Both the position numbers and the translations under genes were made by a program. The notes beneath the pieces are model-generated. The model worked only from the letters and a program-made list of their open reading frames with translations. It was not told the origin of the DNA and did not search any database. From Bacteroidota bacterium (GTDB lineage Bacteria; Bacteroidota; Bacteroidia; Bacteroidales; Paludibacteraceae), in NCBI GenBank assembly GCA_017860345.1, contig JAFNAV010000015.1:1-64000 (forward strand): a stretch of 64,000 nt of DNA, read 5' to 3'. Shown piece by piece: positions 28,812-39,469 of the stretch (positions within the stretch are counted from its first letter, which is position 1; the number at the start of each line of letters is the position of its first letter).

Positions 28812-29711
28812 ATGCTTTCGCTCACCGACGAATATAAGTATTATCTTCAGCTCGAAAAATCTTTGTCGGGGAATACCGTCATGGCTTACCTGCGCGATTT
28901 GGAGAAACTTATGGTTTATCTGGAGCAAGCACACATCAAGCCTGAAGAAGCGACCATGGAAATTTTGCGCGATTTCATTATTGAGATAGCTGAGAAAGGC
29001 GTGCATCCGCGGTCGCAAGCCAGAATATTATCAGGCATAAAATCGTTTTACAGTTTTCTGATTTACAAAAATAAAATAGAGCAAGACCCAACAGAATTGC
29101 TCGAAAGTCCGAAAATAGGAATACATCTGCCCGATGTTCTTTCGATAGCAGAAATAGATGCCATTGTTTTAGCCATCGACCTGTCGAAACCGGAAGGCCA
29201 GCGCAACAAGGCCATTATTGAAACATTATACGGCTCGGGGCTGCGGGTATCCGAACTGATTGGTCTGAAAATTTCGAATATGTATACCAACGAGGGATAT
29301 ATGCTTGTAGAAGGAAAAGGGAGTAAACAACGGCTGGTACCGCTCTCGCCACAATCGATAAAACAGATAGCGCTCTGGCGCACCGACCGTGAGCAGCTGA
29401 CCGTAAAAAAAGGAAGTGAAGATATTGTTTTTCTGAACAGGCGCGGAGCCCGGCTCACACGAGCCATGATTTTTGAAATTGTAAAAGATCTGGCTCTTAA
29501 AGCAGGTATTCGTAAGCGCGTAAGTCCGCATACTTTCAGGCATTCGTTTGCAACTCATTTGCTCGAAAACGGAGCTAATCTGCGAGCTATTCAGCAATTG
29601 CTGGGACATGAGTCTATCACCACAACCGAACTTTATACGCATATTGATGTAAATTATCTGCGACAGACAATTCTTGAGTTTCACCCTATGAACAAAAAAG
29701 GACAGCATTGA
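28812..29711 (+). CDS. xerD: Site-specific tyrosine recombinase XerD/XerC
   Basis: LYGSGLRVSELIGLKISN, HTFRHSFATHLLENGANLRAIQQLLGHESITTTELYTHID; start set to 28812 because promoter TATCTTTG at about 28790-28797 lies inside the ORF-track start. Confidence 0.92.
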   Translation: MLSLTDEYKYYLQLEKSLSGNTVMAYLRDLEKLMVYLEQAHIKPEEATMEILRDFIIEIAEKGVHPRSQARILSGIKSFYSFLIYKNKIEQDPTELLESPKIGIHLPDVLSIAEIDAIVLAIDLSKPEGQRNKAIIETLYGSGLRVSELIGLKISNMYTNEGYMLVEGKGSKQRLVPLSPQSIKQIALWRTDREQLTVKKGSEDIVFLNRRGARLTRAMIFEIVKDLALKAGIRKRVSPHTFRHSFATHLLENGANLRAIQQLLGHESITTTELYTHIDVNYLRQTILEFHPMNKKGQH

Positions 29712-32104
29712 ACAGAAAAACACCACTTATAAAAACGATATTTCTGCTGATATTACTTATATTGGCAAGTAAGCTTACAGCTCAGGAAACCATTGTGGTG
29801 GGTCAGGTTTACAATTCGACCGACAGAACCCCAGTGCCGGATGTGAATATATTTTTTAAAAACACCACCGGAGGCACTAAAACCAACGACGAAGGATTTT
29901 TTATGCTCCGGTATCACGGTCAGGAGAGTGTGTTGGTGTTTTCGTGCGTGGGCTACCGCCGCAAAGAAATTAAAATAAAACCCGGAATGGCTGCCGGAGT
30001 GGAAGTGCTGCTCCGCGAAGAAAACACCCTGTTGCAAGAAGTTTTTGTGGTACCCGGAGTAAATCCGGCCATTGAGCTGATGAGGCGCATACGCCTTATG
30101 CGTTCCGAAAACGACGTAACCCGCAACGACTGGTATCAAACTACAGCACGCTCATCGCAACTTGCATTACTTAACAAAGTCAATAAACATTCCGTAAACC
30201 GGAAAATTTACGAACAATTGCTCCGTGGCAACACAAGCAACAATGACTCGGCATTGGCCATACCCGTTTTTATGTCGGAAAGCGATGTGCTTATTCGGAA
30301 AAACGAACGAAAGTACATGAATGAAAACATATTCTCTTCTGAAAAACAAAACGAAGAAATAGTCAGGCAGATGCTTGATGATAGCGATTTCAGGATTAAC
30401 TTTTACAACAATGCTGTAAGTCTTTACGGAAAAAGTTTTATCAGTCCCTTATCGGCTGCAGGTAGCTTGTACTACAATTTTTACCTGACCGACAGCCTTT
30501 GGCACGACGAACGCAAACAATACACCATTCGCTTCCACACAAAAAACCCAAAAAATCTGGCCTTCGTAGGCGATATGACTATAGATTCGGCCAGTTTGGC
30601 TCTGACCAGTATAACGGCCTACCTGCCCAACGAAGCCAATATAAACTTTGTTCGCAACTTAGGAATCAGCCAGAAATTCACCTTAAAAAACAAACGCTGG
30701 CTGCCCGATTATGAGAACACGACCATCAGCATGACTTATAATCTGCCGGGCGATAGTGTATACACACAACCAGAGCTGTTTGTTAAGCGTAGCCTTACCT
30801 ACAATACCGACAGCTTGCTGAATATTCCGGACATGAACTTTGCCGGCTCGGGAGTGAGCTCAGCCACTTTGGACGAAAAATTATCGGCCGTAAACAATAC
30901 GCCAGTCATGAAATTTGCACACTGGCTGGCCGACATTATATTAACCGGATATATCCCTGCCGGAAAATTTGATATAGGAAAAATTCAACAATTAGGACGA
31001 CTTACCGATGCAGAAGGGCTGCGACTGAACATACCGCTACGCACCAACGAACATCTATGGCCTAATGTCTGCATAGGTGGGTATGCCGGCTACGCATTCA
31101 GACCCCAAGAACTAAAATACTCGGTGTATGCGCAATATCGCCTACCGGTGAAGCAAAAAAGTGTTTTCAGCCTTGGTTATACAGATGATTACCGACGTAT
31201 AGATTATGATTACAACGATTTTCTGACCCTTGAAAACCCGCTGGAAACGGCCGATGTAGATATTGCAGGCACATTGCTCTCGTTTAAGGAAGCAAGCCAT
31301 ATGAATGGCCGTAAAGAGTTTTCAGCATCGTTTTCGACCGATTTGAACAATGATATTGAAGCTGCCTTGTATTTCAGATCCAACAAAATATATCAGGGTG
31401 CGCAGTTGCCCTTTCAGGTAAACGGAACCACTTACGAATATATCAATAATCGTTCAATAACTCTAAAAACGCGTTTCTCATTTGGCCAACGCACCTACGA
31501 AGATCATTTACAACGCATTTATGCCAACAACTACAAGCCAGTAATTTATGCCCTTGCCGAAGCCGGAACTTACGCTCTGGGAAACACAAAGGGCAACTAC
31601 GCCCGCCTGAGCGGAACCCTAAGTCAGCGGGTTTTGTTTGATTATGGCCGGTGGGACTATATGATTGAAGGTGCTTATCTGCTCGGAAGTGTTCCTTATC
31701 CGCTGTTGAATATTGCTACAGGTAGCGAGAGTTCCGGATTTAAACGCTATAACCTCAGCATGATAAAATTCATGGAATTTGCCACAGACCGCTATATGGC
31801 AATGCACAATGAATTGACTTTCGATGGAATACTGTTTAATCAAATACCACTGATTAAGCATCTGAGCATGCGCGAAATGTTTAGTTTCAAAGTGATGTAC
31901 GGAGGATTAAGCAACAAGCATCGCTCATTGCTCGATTTTCCCGAAACCACATCGGCTCTTAACAAACCTTATGCCGAAGTAGGTGTAGGTGTAACCAATC
32001 TGCTGCATTTCCTAACCATACAGTCGGTATGGAGGCTCACCAGCCATGACCACACGCAAGCTGAAAAATGGCGCATACTTACCGTGATACGAATTACGCT
32101 TTAG
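29708..32104 (+). CDS. DUF5686/carboxypeptidase-regulatory-like domain outer membrane protein
   Basis: GQVYNSTDRTPVPDVNIFFKNTTGGTKTNDEGFFMLRY N-terminal domain and long beta-rich barrel C-terminus. Confidence 0.75.
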   Translation: MNRKTPLIKTIFLLILLILASKLTAQETIVVGQVYNSTDRTPVPDVNIFFKNTTGGTKTNDEGFFMLRYHGQESVLVFSCVGYRRKEIKIKPGMAAGVEVLLREENTLLQEVFVVPGVNPAIELMRRIRLMRSENDVTRNDWYQTTARSSQLALLNKVNKHSVNRKIYEQLLRGNTSNNDSALAIPVFMSESDVLIRKNERKYMNENIFSSEKQNEEIVRQMLDDSDFRINFYNNAVSLYGKSFISPLSAAGSLYYNFYLTDSLWHDERKQYTIRFHTKNPKNLAFVGDMTIDSASLALTSITAYLPNEANINFVRNLGISQKFTLKNKRWLPDYENTTISMTYNLPGDSVYTQPELFVKRSLTYNTDSLLNIPDMNFAGSGVSSATLDEKLSAVNNTPVMKFAHWLADIILTGYIPAGKFDIGKIQQLGRLTDAEGLRLNIPLRTNEHLWPNVCIGGYAGYAFRPQELKYSVYAQYRLPVKQKSVFSLGYTDDYRRIDYDYNDFLTLENPLETADVDIAGTLLSFKEASHMNGRKEFSASFSTDLNNDIEAALYFRSNKIYQGAQLPFQVNGTTYEYINNRSITLKTRFSFGQRTYEDHLQRIYANNYKPVIYALAEAGTYALGNTKGNYARLSGTLSQRVLFDYGRWDYMIEGAYLLGSVPYPLLNIATGSESSGFKRYNLSMIKFMEFATDRYMAMHNELTFDGILFNQIPLIKHLSMREMFSFKVMYGGLSNKHRSLLDFPETTSALNKPYAEVGVGVTNLLHFLTIQSVWRLTSHDHTQAEKWRILTVIRITL

Positions 32105-32131
32105 TGCCTGAAAAACACAGGAAACACGTTT

Positions 32132-35100
32132 TTATTTTTCAAACTTCTTTTTATATTCGTTAGGGCTATAACCAAACTCTTCTTTAAAATACTTGCGGAA
32201 ATACTTCGGGTCGTTGAAACCTACCTGAAAAGCCACTTCGTTGACATATAACTGACTTCGCTCCAGCAAATCGGCAGCACGTTTCAGACGGATAAAGCGG
32301 ATAAATTCCGAAGGCGTTTTGTTGGTGAGCGACAATATTTTTTTATAAAAATAAACCCTGCTCATGGCCATCTCGCGACATAAATCTTCTACCAGAAAAT
32401 CGGCATTATCAATATTTAACTCCACCAGAGCCACAGCTTTTTTTACAAACTTTTCGTCCATGGATGTAATTTCAATCTCAGAGGGGTTGATATCAATCCT
32501 CTTTTTGAAATGTTCCTGTATCTTTCGCTGACGTTCAATAATACGAGTTACTTTTAACGACAGCATTTCCATATTGAAAGGCTTTGAAATATAATCCTCG
32601 GCACCCGACTCCAAGCCAATATACTTGTTTTCATCGCCGGTTTTGGCCGTTAGCATTATCACCGGAATATGCGACACCCGTATATCCTGCTTTAGTTTAC
32701 GACAAAATTCAAATCCGTCCATAACCGGCATCATTACGTCCGACAAGATTAAGTCCGGCATTTTATCAAGCACTATTTTATAGGCTTTTTCGCCATTCTC
32801 GGCAGTTATCACTCTGTATTGAGATATAAATAATGTGGTAATAAAGTTTCTGAAATCAGCATTATCATCCACAATCAGCATCAGTGGCAATTTGTTTTTC
32901 TTTTCGTCGGCACCGTGCAGTTCGTTTTCAGCGTCCAGTATCTTTTCTGTCGTATCCGGCAGCATATTTTCATTGTTGTTGGTCAGCATTATTTCCTGAA
33001 CCATATATTGTTTGGCCGGAATGAGCACCGTAAAGACAGAGCCTTTCCCTTCGGTGCTTTCAACACTTATCTGGCCTCCGTGGAGCTTTACATATTCGCT
33101 TGCGATATGCAAGCCTACTCCGGTGCCTGTTTGATGCCCGGTTCCGGGATTTTCAACTCTGTAAAAGCGCTCAAATATTTTCTCAATATCTTTAGCCGGA
33201 ATACCTAAACCCGTATCGGCAATGGTAATTTTTAAAAACTGATTTTCAAAATCTATTTGCTGAACCATGTTTACGCTTACCTCTATCCTGCCACTATTGT
33301 TGGTAAACTTAAAAGCATTGGAAAGCAGGTTATAAACCACTTTACGCATTTTTTCCGGGTCAAACTCAATTCGGAGTTCGGAAATTGACGTTGAAAACGA
33401 GAAATTAATTGATTTCCTGTTGGCCAGATCAGTAAAAGAGTAGCAAATATCCTTGATAAAAGACACGGCATCGCCCACCGATAGATTCAATGTATCTTTC
33501 TTCACATCCAGCTTGCGGAAGTCGAGCAACTGATTTACCAAATCGAGTAATCCGTTGGCATTTCGCTGAATAATATCCAACAAGTTTCTCTCCTCGTCGG
33601 TTCTGTTCATTTGCATCAACTTCTCTACCGGGCTTACAATCAGCGTAAGCGGAGTTCTGAACTCATGGCTGATATTTGTAAAAAAGCGGAATTTCATCTC
33701 GTCCATTTCATGAACTTGTCGAGCTTCGCGCATTTGCCGCTCAGTTTCAAACTGACGCTTTTGCTTTCGCAAATTATAGTACACAATCAGCCATACAGCA
33801 AAAAGAGCCATAAGCACATAAAATGTTATAGCCCACCATGCCAGCCAAAATGGCGGTTTAATAACAATCCGCAGCACAAGAGGCTCCTTGCTCCATACAT
33901 TATCGTTGTTGCTGGCATACACTACCAGTTCGTAAACCCCGTGTGCAAGGCTGGAATAACTCACAGAACCTATACCGGCACGGGGTTCAATCCAATCATT
34001 ATCCAAACCTTTAAGCATATACCTGTACCTGTTCTTTTCGGGGTGTATATAACTCAATGCGGAGAATTTGACTGTGAAGTTGTTTTCGTTATAGTTCAGC
34101 ACAATCTCATCCAAATCTGCCATCGATTTATATACTATCTGGCGGCCATGAAATTTTTTCCCGGGGATTATCTCCTCTGTGCCTATGTACAACGACGTAA
34201 AGCGAGGCACCGGAACGATGGTATTGAACCGGATGTTATCAGGGTTAAACTTAACATAGCCTTTGGTACCTCCAAAGTACAATTCTCCTTTTGAGTTTTT
34301 AAAAACCGCATTTTGATTAAAGGAAGTATTGACTAAACCATCGTTTTCATCGAATGAAAAAACAGAAAAGCGATATGTTCCATTCTTGTTTTTCCGACAG
34401 GTAACAGAAGCCAGTCCATTGCGGGTGCCTACCCATATATCACCTTTATTATCTTCCAGAAACGACACTACCTGCTCACTTGGCAATCCGTTGGAGGCAT
34501 TAATATACGCTATTGAATTGTTCGCCGCATTATATATGTTTATACCATTATCAGTAGCAATCCAAAGAAGGCGGCGCGAATCGTAAAAGGTGTTGTATAC
34601 CACCAAATCCGTCAATTTGCTTTCCAGCTCACGATCCTTAAAAACCGGCTCAATGGTACCGTTAGAAGTATTCAGCACCCCTACTCCCTGCGAAGTACTT
34701 ATAAAAATAGAAGACCCGCTATTGTGAAGCGAAAGTACAAAATTGGCCTGCGATGTAGAACCCACATGATGCTTTTCGAATATTGTTCTGGTCTTATCAA
34801 GTCTGTCCACCCCTCCTCCTAAAGTACCAATCCAAAGATTTTCATTCGCATCTTCGGCCAGACCAAATACGCTCATGTTTGAAAGTGAGTTCGGGTTACT
34901 AACATCCGAAGCAAACCTTTTAAACTTGTCGCCCTGCATCAGGTTAAGCCCGCCCAAAAAAGTTCCAAACCACATATTCCCCTGCTTATCTTCTATCGAC
35001 GAAATCACGATGTCCGACGAAATGCTGGAAGGGTCATTCTTATCATTCCGGTAAATTTTAAAATCGCCACGTTTACCATCATATTTAAGCAAGCCGTTAC

Positions 35101-36265
35101 CGTTGGTACCAATCCATAAATTGCCACGGGTATCTTCGTAAAGACTGTTGCAATCTTTATTCTCCAATCCGGCATGCTGATAAAAAAACAAAGGTGATTT
35201 TTCGAACTTAAACATTCCGGGATGATAATACGACACGCCGTTTTTAAACGTACCCACCCATACAATTCCATCGTTGTCGCAAAAAAGACTGATGGTGGAA
35301 TTCTGACTGATGGTGTTCGGGTTCATTGGGTTATTCAGCAAAACTGCGATGGATTCGGATTTTTTATCGTATATATTGATGCCACCATGATCGGTAGCTA
35401 TCCATATTTTACCTGTTTTATCCTGTACAACATCCCGTACAATATCCGACGATATGTTTCTGATAGCAAAAGCACTGAATGGCGTTTTGCTCCTTCCGAA
35501 GTAAACCCATTCCGATTTTTCAAAATCATAATGACTCACACCGGCATCGCCAATTCCGGGAAAGATCCATGGACAACCCTCATTATCAACAAACAAATTT
35601 TTGGGAATAAAAGAACCGATTGATTTTTCGGACACAAAAGAGCTTCTGAAATCTACTGAGTTAGTTTGCTCGTTAAAGCGCTCTACGAGTCCGTTCTGGA
35701 AAAGTACCCAAAAGCAACCCTTGTACACGCGCAATCCTGCAATTGTACCGGCACTCAGCGAATTAGGATTCTTGTTTTGCAGGAAGCTAAAGAGTTTTTT
35801 TTGTTTGATATCATATTTAAAAATGCCTACATTGGTTTGATAAAAATAGAAATTCTTGTTTGCATCAATTTCGACTAAAGCCGGATTGAAATTGATACCA
35901 TAAGGCTTAAGAATTTCGGACAAATTCCTGCTGAATTTTTCGGTACTGAAACTATAAACCACATAGTCGGGTGCCCCTTTAATCCATAATCGGCCAAATG
36001 CATCTTCTTCTATCTCAGGGATAGAATTATACTTCAGGCTGGCACTGTCGGCTTTTTCCGATTTATATACTTTCACCTCGTATCCATCGTATCTGTTCAG
36101 GCCAAAGTTGGTACCAAACCACATAAAACCACGACTGTCTTTAAAAATTGACTCAATCTGATTGTTTGACAAGCCATCAGTATTGTCCAAACGGGCAAAG
36201 TTATAAACCTGAGCTTGCAGGCAAAAAGTAAAAAACAAAAAAAGGAAGAAAATGATTTTTCTCAT
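32132..36265 (-). CDS. Hybrid two-component system protein (HTCS)
   Basis: Two-component regulator propellers, Y_Y_Y domain, TM, histidine kinase HEFRTPLTLIVSPVEKL, receiver LILSDVMMPVMDGFEF, AraC HTH; signal peptide begins at 36265. Confidence 0.95.
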   Translation of the reverse strand: MRKIIFFLFLFFTFCLQAQVYNFARLDNTDGLSNNQIESIFKDSRGFMWFGTNFGLNRYDGYEVKVYKSEKADSASLKYNSIPEIEEDAFGRLWIKGAPDYVVYSFSTEKFSRNLSEILKPYGINFNPALVEIDANKNFYFYQTNVGIFKYDIKQKKLFSFLQNKNPNSLSAGTIAGLRVYKGCFWVLFQNGLVERFNEQTNSVDFRSSFVSEKSIGSFIPKNLFVDNEGCPWIFPGIGDAGVSHYDFEKSEWVYFGRSKTPFSAFAIRNISSDIVRDVVQDKTGKIWIATDHGGINIYDKKSESIAVLLNNPMNPNTISQNSTISLFCDNDGIVWVGTFKNGVSYYHPGMFKFEKSPLFFYQHAGLENKDCNSLYEDTRGNLWIGTNGNGLLKYDGKRGDFKIYRNDKNDPSSISSDIVISSIEDKQGNMWFGTFLGGLNLMQGDKFKRFASDVSNPNSLSNMSVFGLAEDANENLWIGTLGGGVDRLDKTRTIFEKHHVGSTSQANFVLSLHNSGSSIFISTSQGVGVLNTSNGTIEPVFKDRELESKLTDLVVYNTFYDSRRLLWIATDNGINIYNAANNSIAYINASNGLPSEQVVSFLEDNKGDIWVGTRNGLASVTCRKNKNGTYRFSVFSFDENDGLVNTSFNQNAVFKNSKGELYFGGTKGYVKFNPDNIRFNTIVPVPRFTSLYIGTEEIIPGKKFHGRQIVYKSMADLDEIVLNYNENNFTVKFSALSYIHPEKNRYRYMLKGLDNDWIEPRAGIGSVSYSSLAHGVYELVVYASNNDNVWSKEPLVLRIVIKPPFWLAWWAITFYVLMALFAVWLIVYYNLRKQKRQFETERQMREARQVHEMDEMKFRFFTNISHEFRTPLTLIVSPVEKLMQMNRTDEERNLLDIIQRNANGLLDLVNQLLDFRKLDVKKDTLNLSVGDAVSFIKDICYSFTDLANRKSINFSFSTSISELRIEFDPEKMRKVVYNLLSNAFKFTNNSGRIEVSVNMVQQIDFENQFLKITIADTGLGIPAKDIEKIFERFYRVENPGTGHQTGTGVGLHIASEYVKLHGGQISVESTEGKGSVFTVLIPAKQYMVQEIMLTNNNENMLPDTTEKILDAENELHGADEKKNKLPLMLIVDDNADFRNFITTLFISQYRVITAENGEKAYKIVLDKMPDLILSDVMMPVMDGFEFCRKLKQDIRVSHIPVIMLTAKTGDENKYIGLESGAEDYISKPFNMEMLSLKVTRIIERQRKIQEHFKKRIDINPSEIEITSMDEKFVKKAVALVELNIDNADFLVEDLCREMAMSRVYFYKKILSLTNKTPSEFIRFIRLKRAADLLERSQLYVNEVAFQVGFNDPKYFRKYFKEEFGYSPNEYKKKFEK

Positions 36266-36570
36266 GATATGAATCAGGGTATATTTAAAACATTCTGAAA
36301 AACTTAAAAATCCGGACATAAACTATTGGCCAGATTGTTACCTCACAGGAGCTTTCACTGCAAAAGTAAAAAATTACAGGGTTAAATCACACAATTCAGG
36401 CACAAGTTATCAATAAGGGCCTTTAAAGATTACATTTGACCCCTATAGGTTAACATATACCCCACACATCAAGAACATTTTCACTTAACATTACGGTAAA
36501 GTGTTTCTATTTTTGTAAGCCTTAAAATGTTGACTACATCAATTCAAAATAATACTACCAGAAAAAAATT

Positions 36571-39423
36571 ATGTATAGGTTAAGAATCATTGTGTTGTTT
36601 TTTTTCATTGCATCGCTGATAGGATGCAAAAGTTCTCCGTTTAGTAAAAATAAGGATGGAATTACCGTAACGCTACAATCCGGCGCACCTAATGCCGGGC
36701 AAACCATCCGCCTTCAGGTAATTACAAACGATATTATCAGGGTAAGCGCCGTTCCGGCAAAGGATATTCCTGAGTTCAAAAGCCTGATAACTTCGTACAC
36801 AGCAACCAGCACCGAAGGCTGGAATGTTACACAAAAAGGAGATTCCATCATTTTATCTACCGCCACTACATGTGCCAAACTGCTGCTGAGCACAGGCGAA
36901 GTTTTATTTACCGATGCCAAAGGAAATATCCTTTTGCGCGAACAACATGGAGGTGGAAAAACCTTTGAACCCATTCAGGTAGAGGGCAAAGGTGGTTATT
37001 CATTCCGTCAGGTATTTGAGTCGCCTGCCGACGAAGCTTTCTATGGACTTGGGCAGCATCAGTCCGACGAGTTCAACTGGAAAGGCCGAAACGAAGAGCT
37101 TTTCCAATACAACACTAAAGTTACCATCCCCTTCCTTCTTTCCAACAAAAACTATGGCATTCTTTGGGACAATTATTCTTTGTCGCGCTTTGGCGACCCG
37201 CGACCTTATGCCAACCTCAATGACTTATTTCTTATATCCGATAAAAACGGAGAAAATGGCGGCTTGACAGCAACTTATATGGTAAACAAAGACCCCAAAA
37301 ACATCTTTGTAGAACGTCAGGAATCCAATCTCGATTACGAAGACATTAAAACCATCAAAAATTTTCCACGCGATTTCCCGTTTCAAAATGCTGCCATCAG
37401 GTGGGAAGGGTACATTCAACCCAAAGAAAGCGGATTGTTCCGGTTTAATCTGTATTATGCCGGATACACCAAAGTGTATGTCGACGACGAACTGGTGGTG
37501 AAGGAACGCTGGCGTACAGCCTGGAATCCGAATAGTTATAAATTTGCGCTGAACTTAGATAAAAACAAACGCCACAAACTCCGTGTTGAATGGATCCCCG
37601 ATGGAGGTGTATCCTATATCGGATTAAAAGCCCTTTCGCCGGTAGCCGATAGCGAACAGCAAAAGCTATCGCTCTGGTCTGAAATGGGACAAATGCTTGA
37701 TTACTATTTTATTCGTGGTAACAACGCCGATCAGGTAATAAGCGGTTACCGAACCATCACAGGTAAAGCCTCCATTATGCCCAAGTGGGCTTTGGGGTTC
37801 TGGCAAAGCCGTGAGCGCTACAAAACCCAGGACGAAATTGTGGGAACATTAAAAGAATTCCGCAAACGCCGGATACCTATAGATAACATTGTACTGGACT
37901 GGAACTACTGGCCGGAAGATGCCTGGGGTAGTCATGAGTTCGACAAAAAACGTTTCCCCAATCCCAAAGGGATGGTTGACTCCATACATAAAATGGATGC
38001 ACGCATCATGATTTCGGTATGGCCAAAATTTTACGCTTCCACCGGGCATTTCAAAGAATTTGAGAAAAACGGATGGATGTATATGCAGGCCATCAAAGAT
38101 AGTATTAAAGACTGGGTAGGCCCGGGATATATCGGATCTTTTTACGATGCCTATTCGGCCGATGCCCGTAAGCTTTTCTGGAAGCAAATGAGTGAGCATT
38201 TATACTCAATCGGTATAGATGCATGGTGGATGGACGCCAGCGAACCTAATGTACGCGACTGTACCGATATGCCTTACCGCAAAGCCTTGTGTGGACCTAC
38301 TGCGCTGGGGCCTTCTACCGAATACTTCAACGCATACGCCTTGGAAAATGCCAAAGCCATATACGACGGACAACGCGGGGAAAACAATAATACTCGTGTA
38401 TTTCTGCTTACCCGCTCAGGGTTTGCCGGACTGCAACGGTACTCAACAGCCACCTGGAGCGGCGACATTGCTACCCGCTGGGAAGATATGAAAGCGCAAA
38501 TACCTGCAGGGATTAATTTCTCGATGAGTGGTATTCCATACTGGACGATGGATAACGGTGGCTTTTGCGTAGAAAAACGCTACGAAAATGCTCCCGAAGG
38601 TTCGGCCAACCGCGATGAGTGGCGTGAGCTGAATGCCCGCTGGCATCAGTTTGGCACTTTTGTGCCCCTGTTCCGGACTCACGGACAGTTTCCTTTCCGC
38701 GAAATGTGGAATATAGCTCCCGACACACATCCGGCCTACAAAACCATGCTTTATTATAACCAGCTCCGTTATAAGCTGATGCCATACATTTACTCACTGG
38801 CCGGAAAAACCTATTTGGAGGATTACACCATCATGCGCGGACTGGCTATGGATTATGGTCGGGATAAAAACGTGCTGAATATTGGCGACCAGTATATGTT
38901 TGGAAACGCCATGCTTATAGCTCCTGTATACGAATACAAAGCCCGCACACGCGAAGTGTATTTTCCATCGGGAACCAACTGGTATAGCCTGTACGACGGC
39001 AAACTCACCACCGGAGGTCAAAAACTCAATGTAAGCGCACCTTATGACCGCATGCCGGTGTACGTAGCTGCCGGAAGCATTATCCCAACAGGGCAACTAA
39101 TACAAAACACCACGCAACCCCAAACCGACCTTACACTTTATGTTTATGCCGGTAAAAACGGGAAATTCACCATCTACGAAGATGAAAACGTGAATTACAA
39201 TTACGAAAAAGGAAAATACAGCACCATCGACATCATATACAATGATAAAAACAAAACCATAACCATTGACAAGCGCAAGGGAACCTTCGATGGAATGGTA
39301 AAAACCCGTCAGATAAAAGTGGTATACATTACACCGAAAAAACCTGCCGGATTTGACACAGAAACAGAAGACCTTAAAACAATGAATTATACAGGCTCAA
39401 AAATAACGCTTAGTCTTGATTAA
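36571..39423 (+). CDS. GH31 alpha-xylosidase-like lipoprotein with PA14 insertion
   Basis: IDAWWMDASEPNVRD GH31 nucleophile region, PA14-like IRWEGYIQPKESGLFRFNLYYAGYTKVYVDDELVVKERWR, lipobox IGC. Confidence 0.9.
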   Translation: MYRLRIIVLFFFIASLIGCKSSPFSKNKDGITVTLQSGAPNAGQTIRLQVITNDIIRVSAVPAKDIPEFKSLITSYTATSTEGWNVTQKGDSIILSTATTCAKLLLSTGEVLFTDAKGNILLREQHGGGKTFEPIQVEGKGGYSFRQVFESPADEAFYGLGQHQSDEFNWKGRNEELFQYNTKVTIPFLLSNKNYGILWDNYSLSRFGDPRPYANLNDLFLISDKNGENGGLTATYMVNKDPKNIFVERQESNLDYEDIKTIKNFPRDFPFQNAAIRWEGYIQPKESGLFRFNLYYAGYTKVYVDDELVVKERWRTAWNPNSYKFALNLDKNKRHKLRVEWIPDGGVSYIGLKALSPVADSEQQKLSLWSEMGQMLDYYFIRGNNADQVISGYRTITGKASIMPKWALGFWQSRERYKTQDEIVGTLKEFRKRRIPIDNIVLDWNYWPEDAWGSHEFDKKRFPNPKGMVDSIHKMDARIMISVWPKFYASTGHFKEFEKNGWMYMQAIKDSIKDWVGPGYIGSFYDAYSADARKLFWKQMSEHLYSIGIDAWWMDASEPNVRDCTDMPYRKALCGPTALGPSTEYFNAYALENAKAIYDGQRGENNNTRVFLLTRSGFAGLQRYSTATWSGDIATRWEDMKAQIPAGINFSMSGIPYWTMDNGGFCVEKRYENAPEGSANRDEWRELNARWHQFGTFVPLFRTHGQFPFREMWNIAPDTHPAYKTMLYYNQLRYKLMPYIYSLAGKTYLEDYTIMRGLAMDYGRDKNVLNIGDQYMFGNAMLIAPVYEYKARTREVYFPSGTNWYSLYDGKLTTGGQKLNVSAPYDRMPVYVAAGSIIPTGQLIQNTTQPQTDLTLYVYAGKNGKFTIYEDENVNYNYEKGKYSTIDIIYNDKNKTITIDKRKGTFDGMVKTRQIKVVYITPKKPAGFDTETEDLKTMNYTGSKITLSLD

Positions 39424-39469
39424 AATAAATCTAATAGAAATAATTACTAACTTTAAATTATTATGAAGT

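Noticed and set aside
28812-29711. Possibility that the tyrosine recombinase is a phase-variation invertase or integrase of a mobile element
   Set aside because: Sequence fits chromosomal XerC/XerD; no flanking invertible promoter, attachment repeats or mobile cargo seen.
36420-36540. Possible HTCS operator in the HTCS/GH31 spacer (GACCCCTATAGGTTAACATATACCCC)
   Set aside because: No clear direct or inverted repeat with enough length to support an operator without comparative data.
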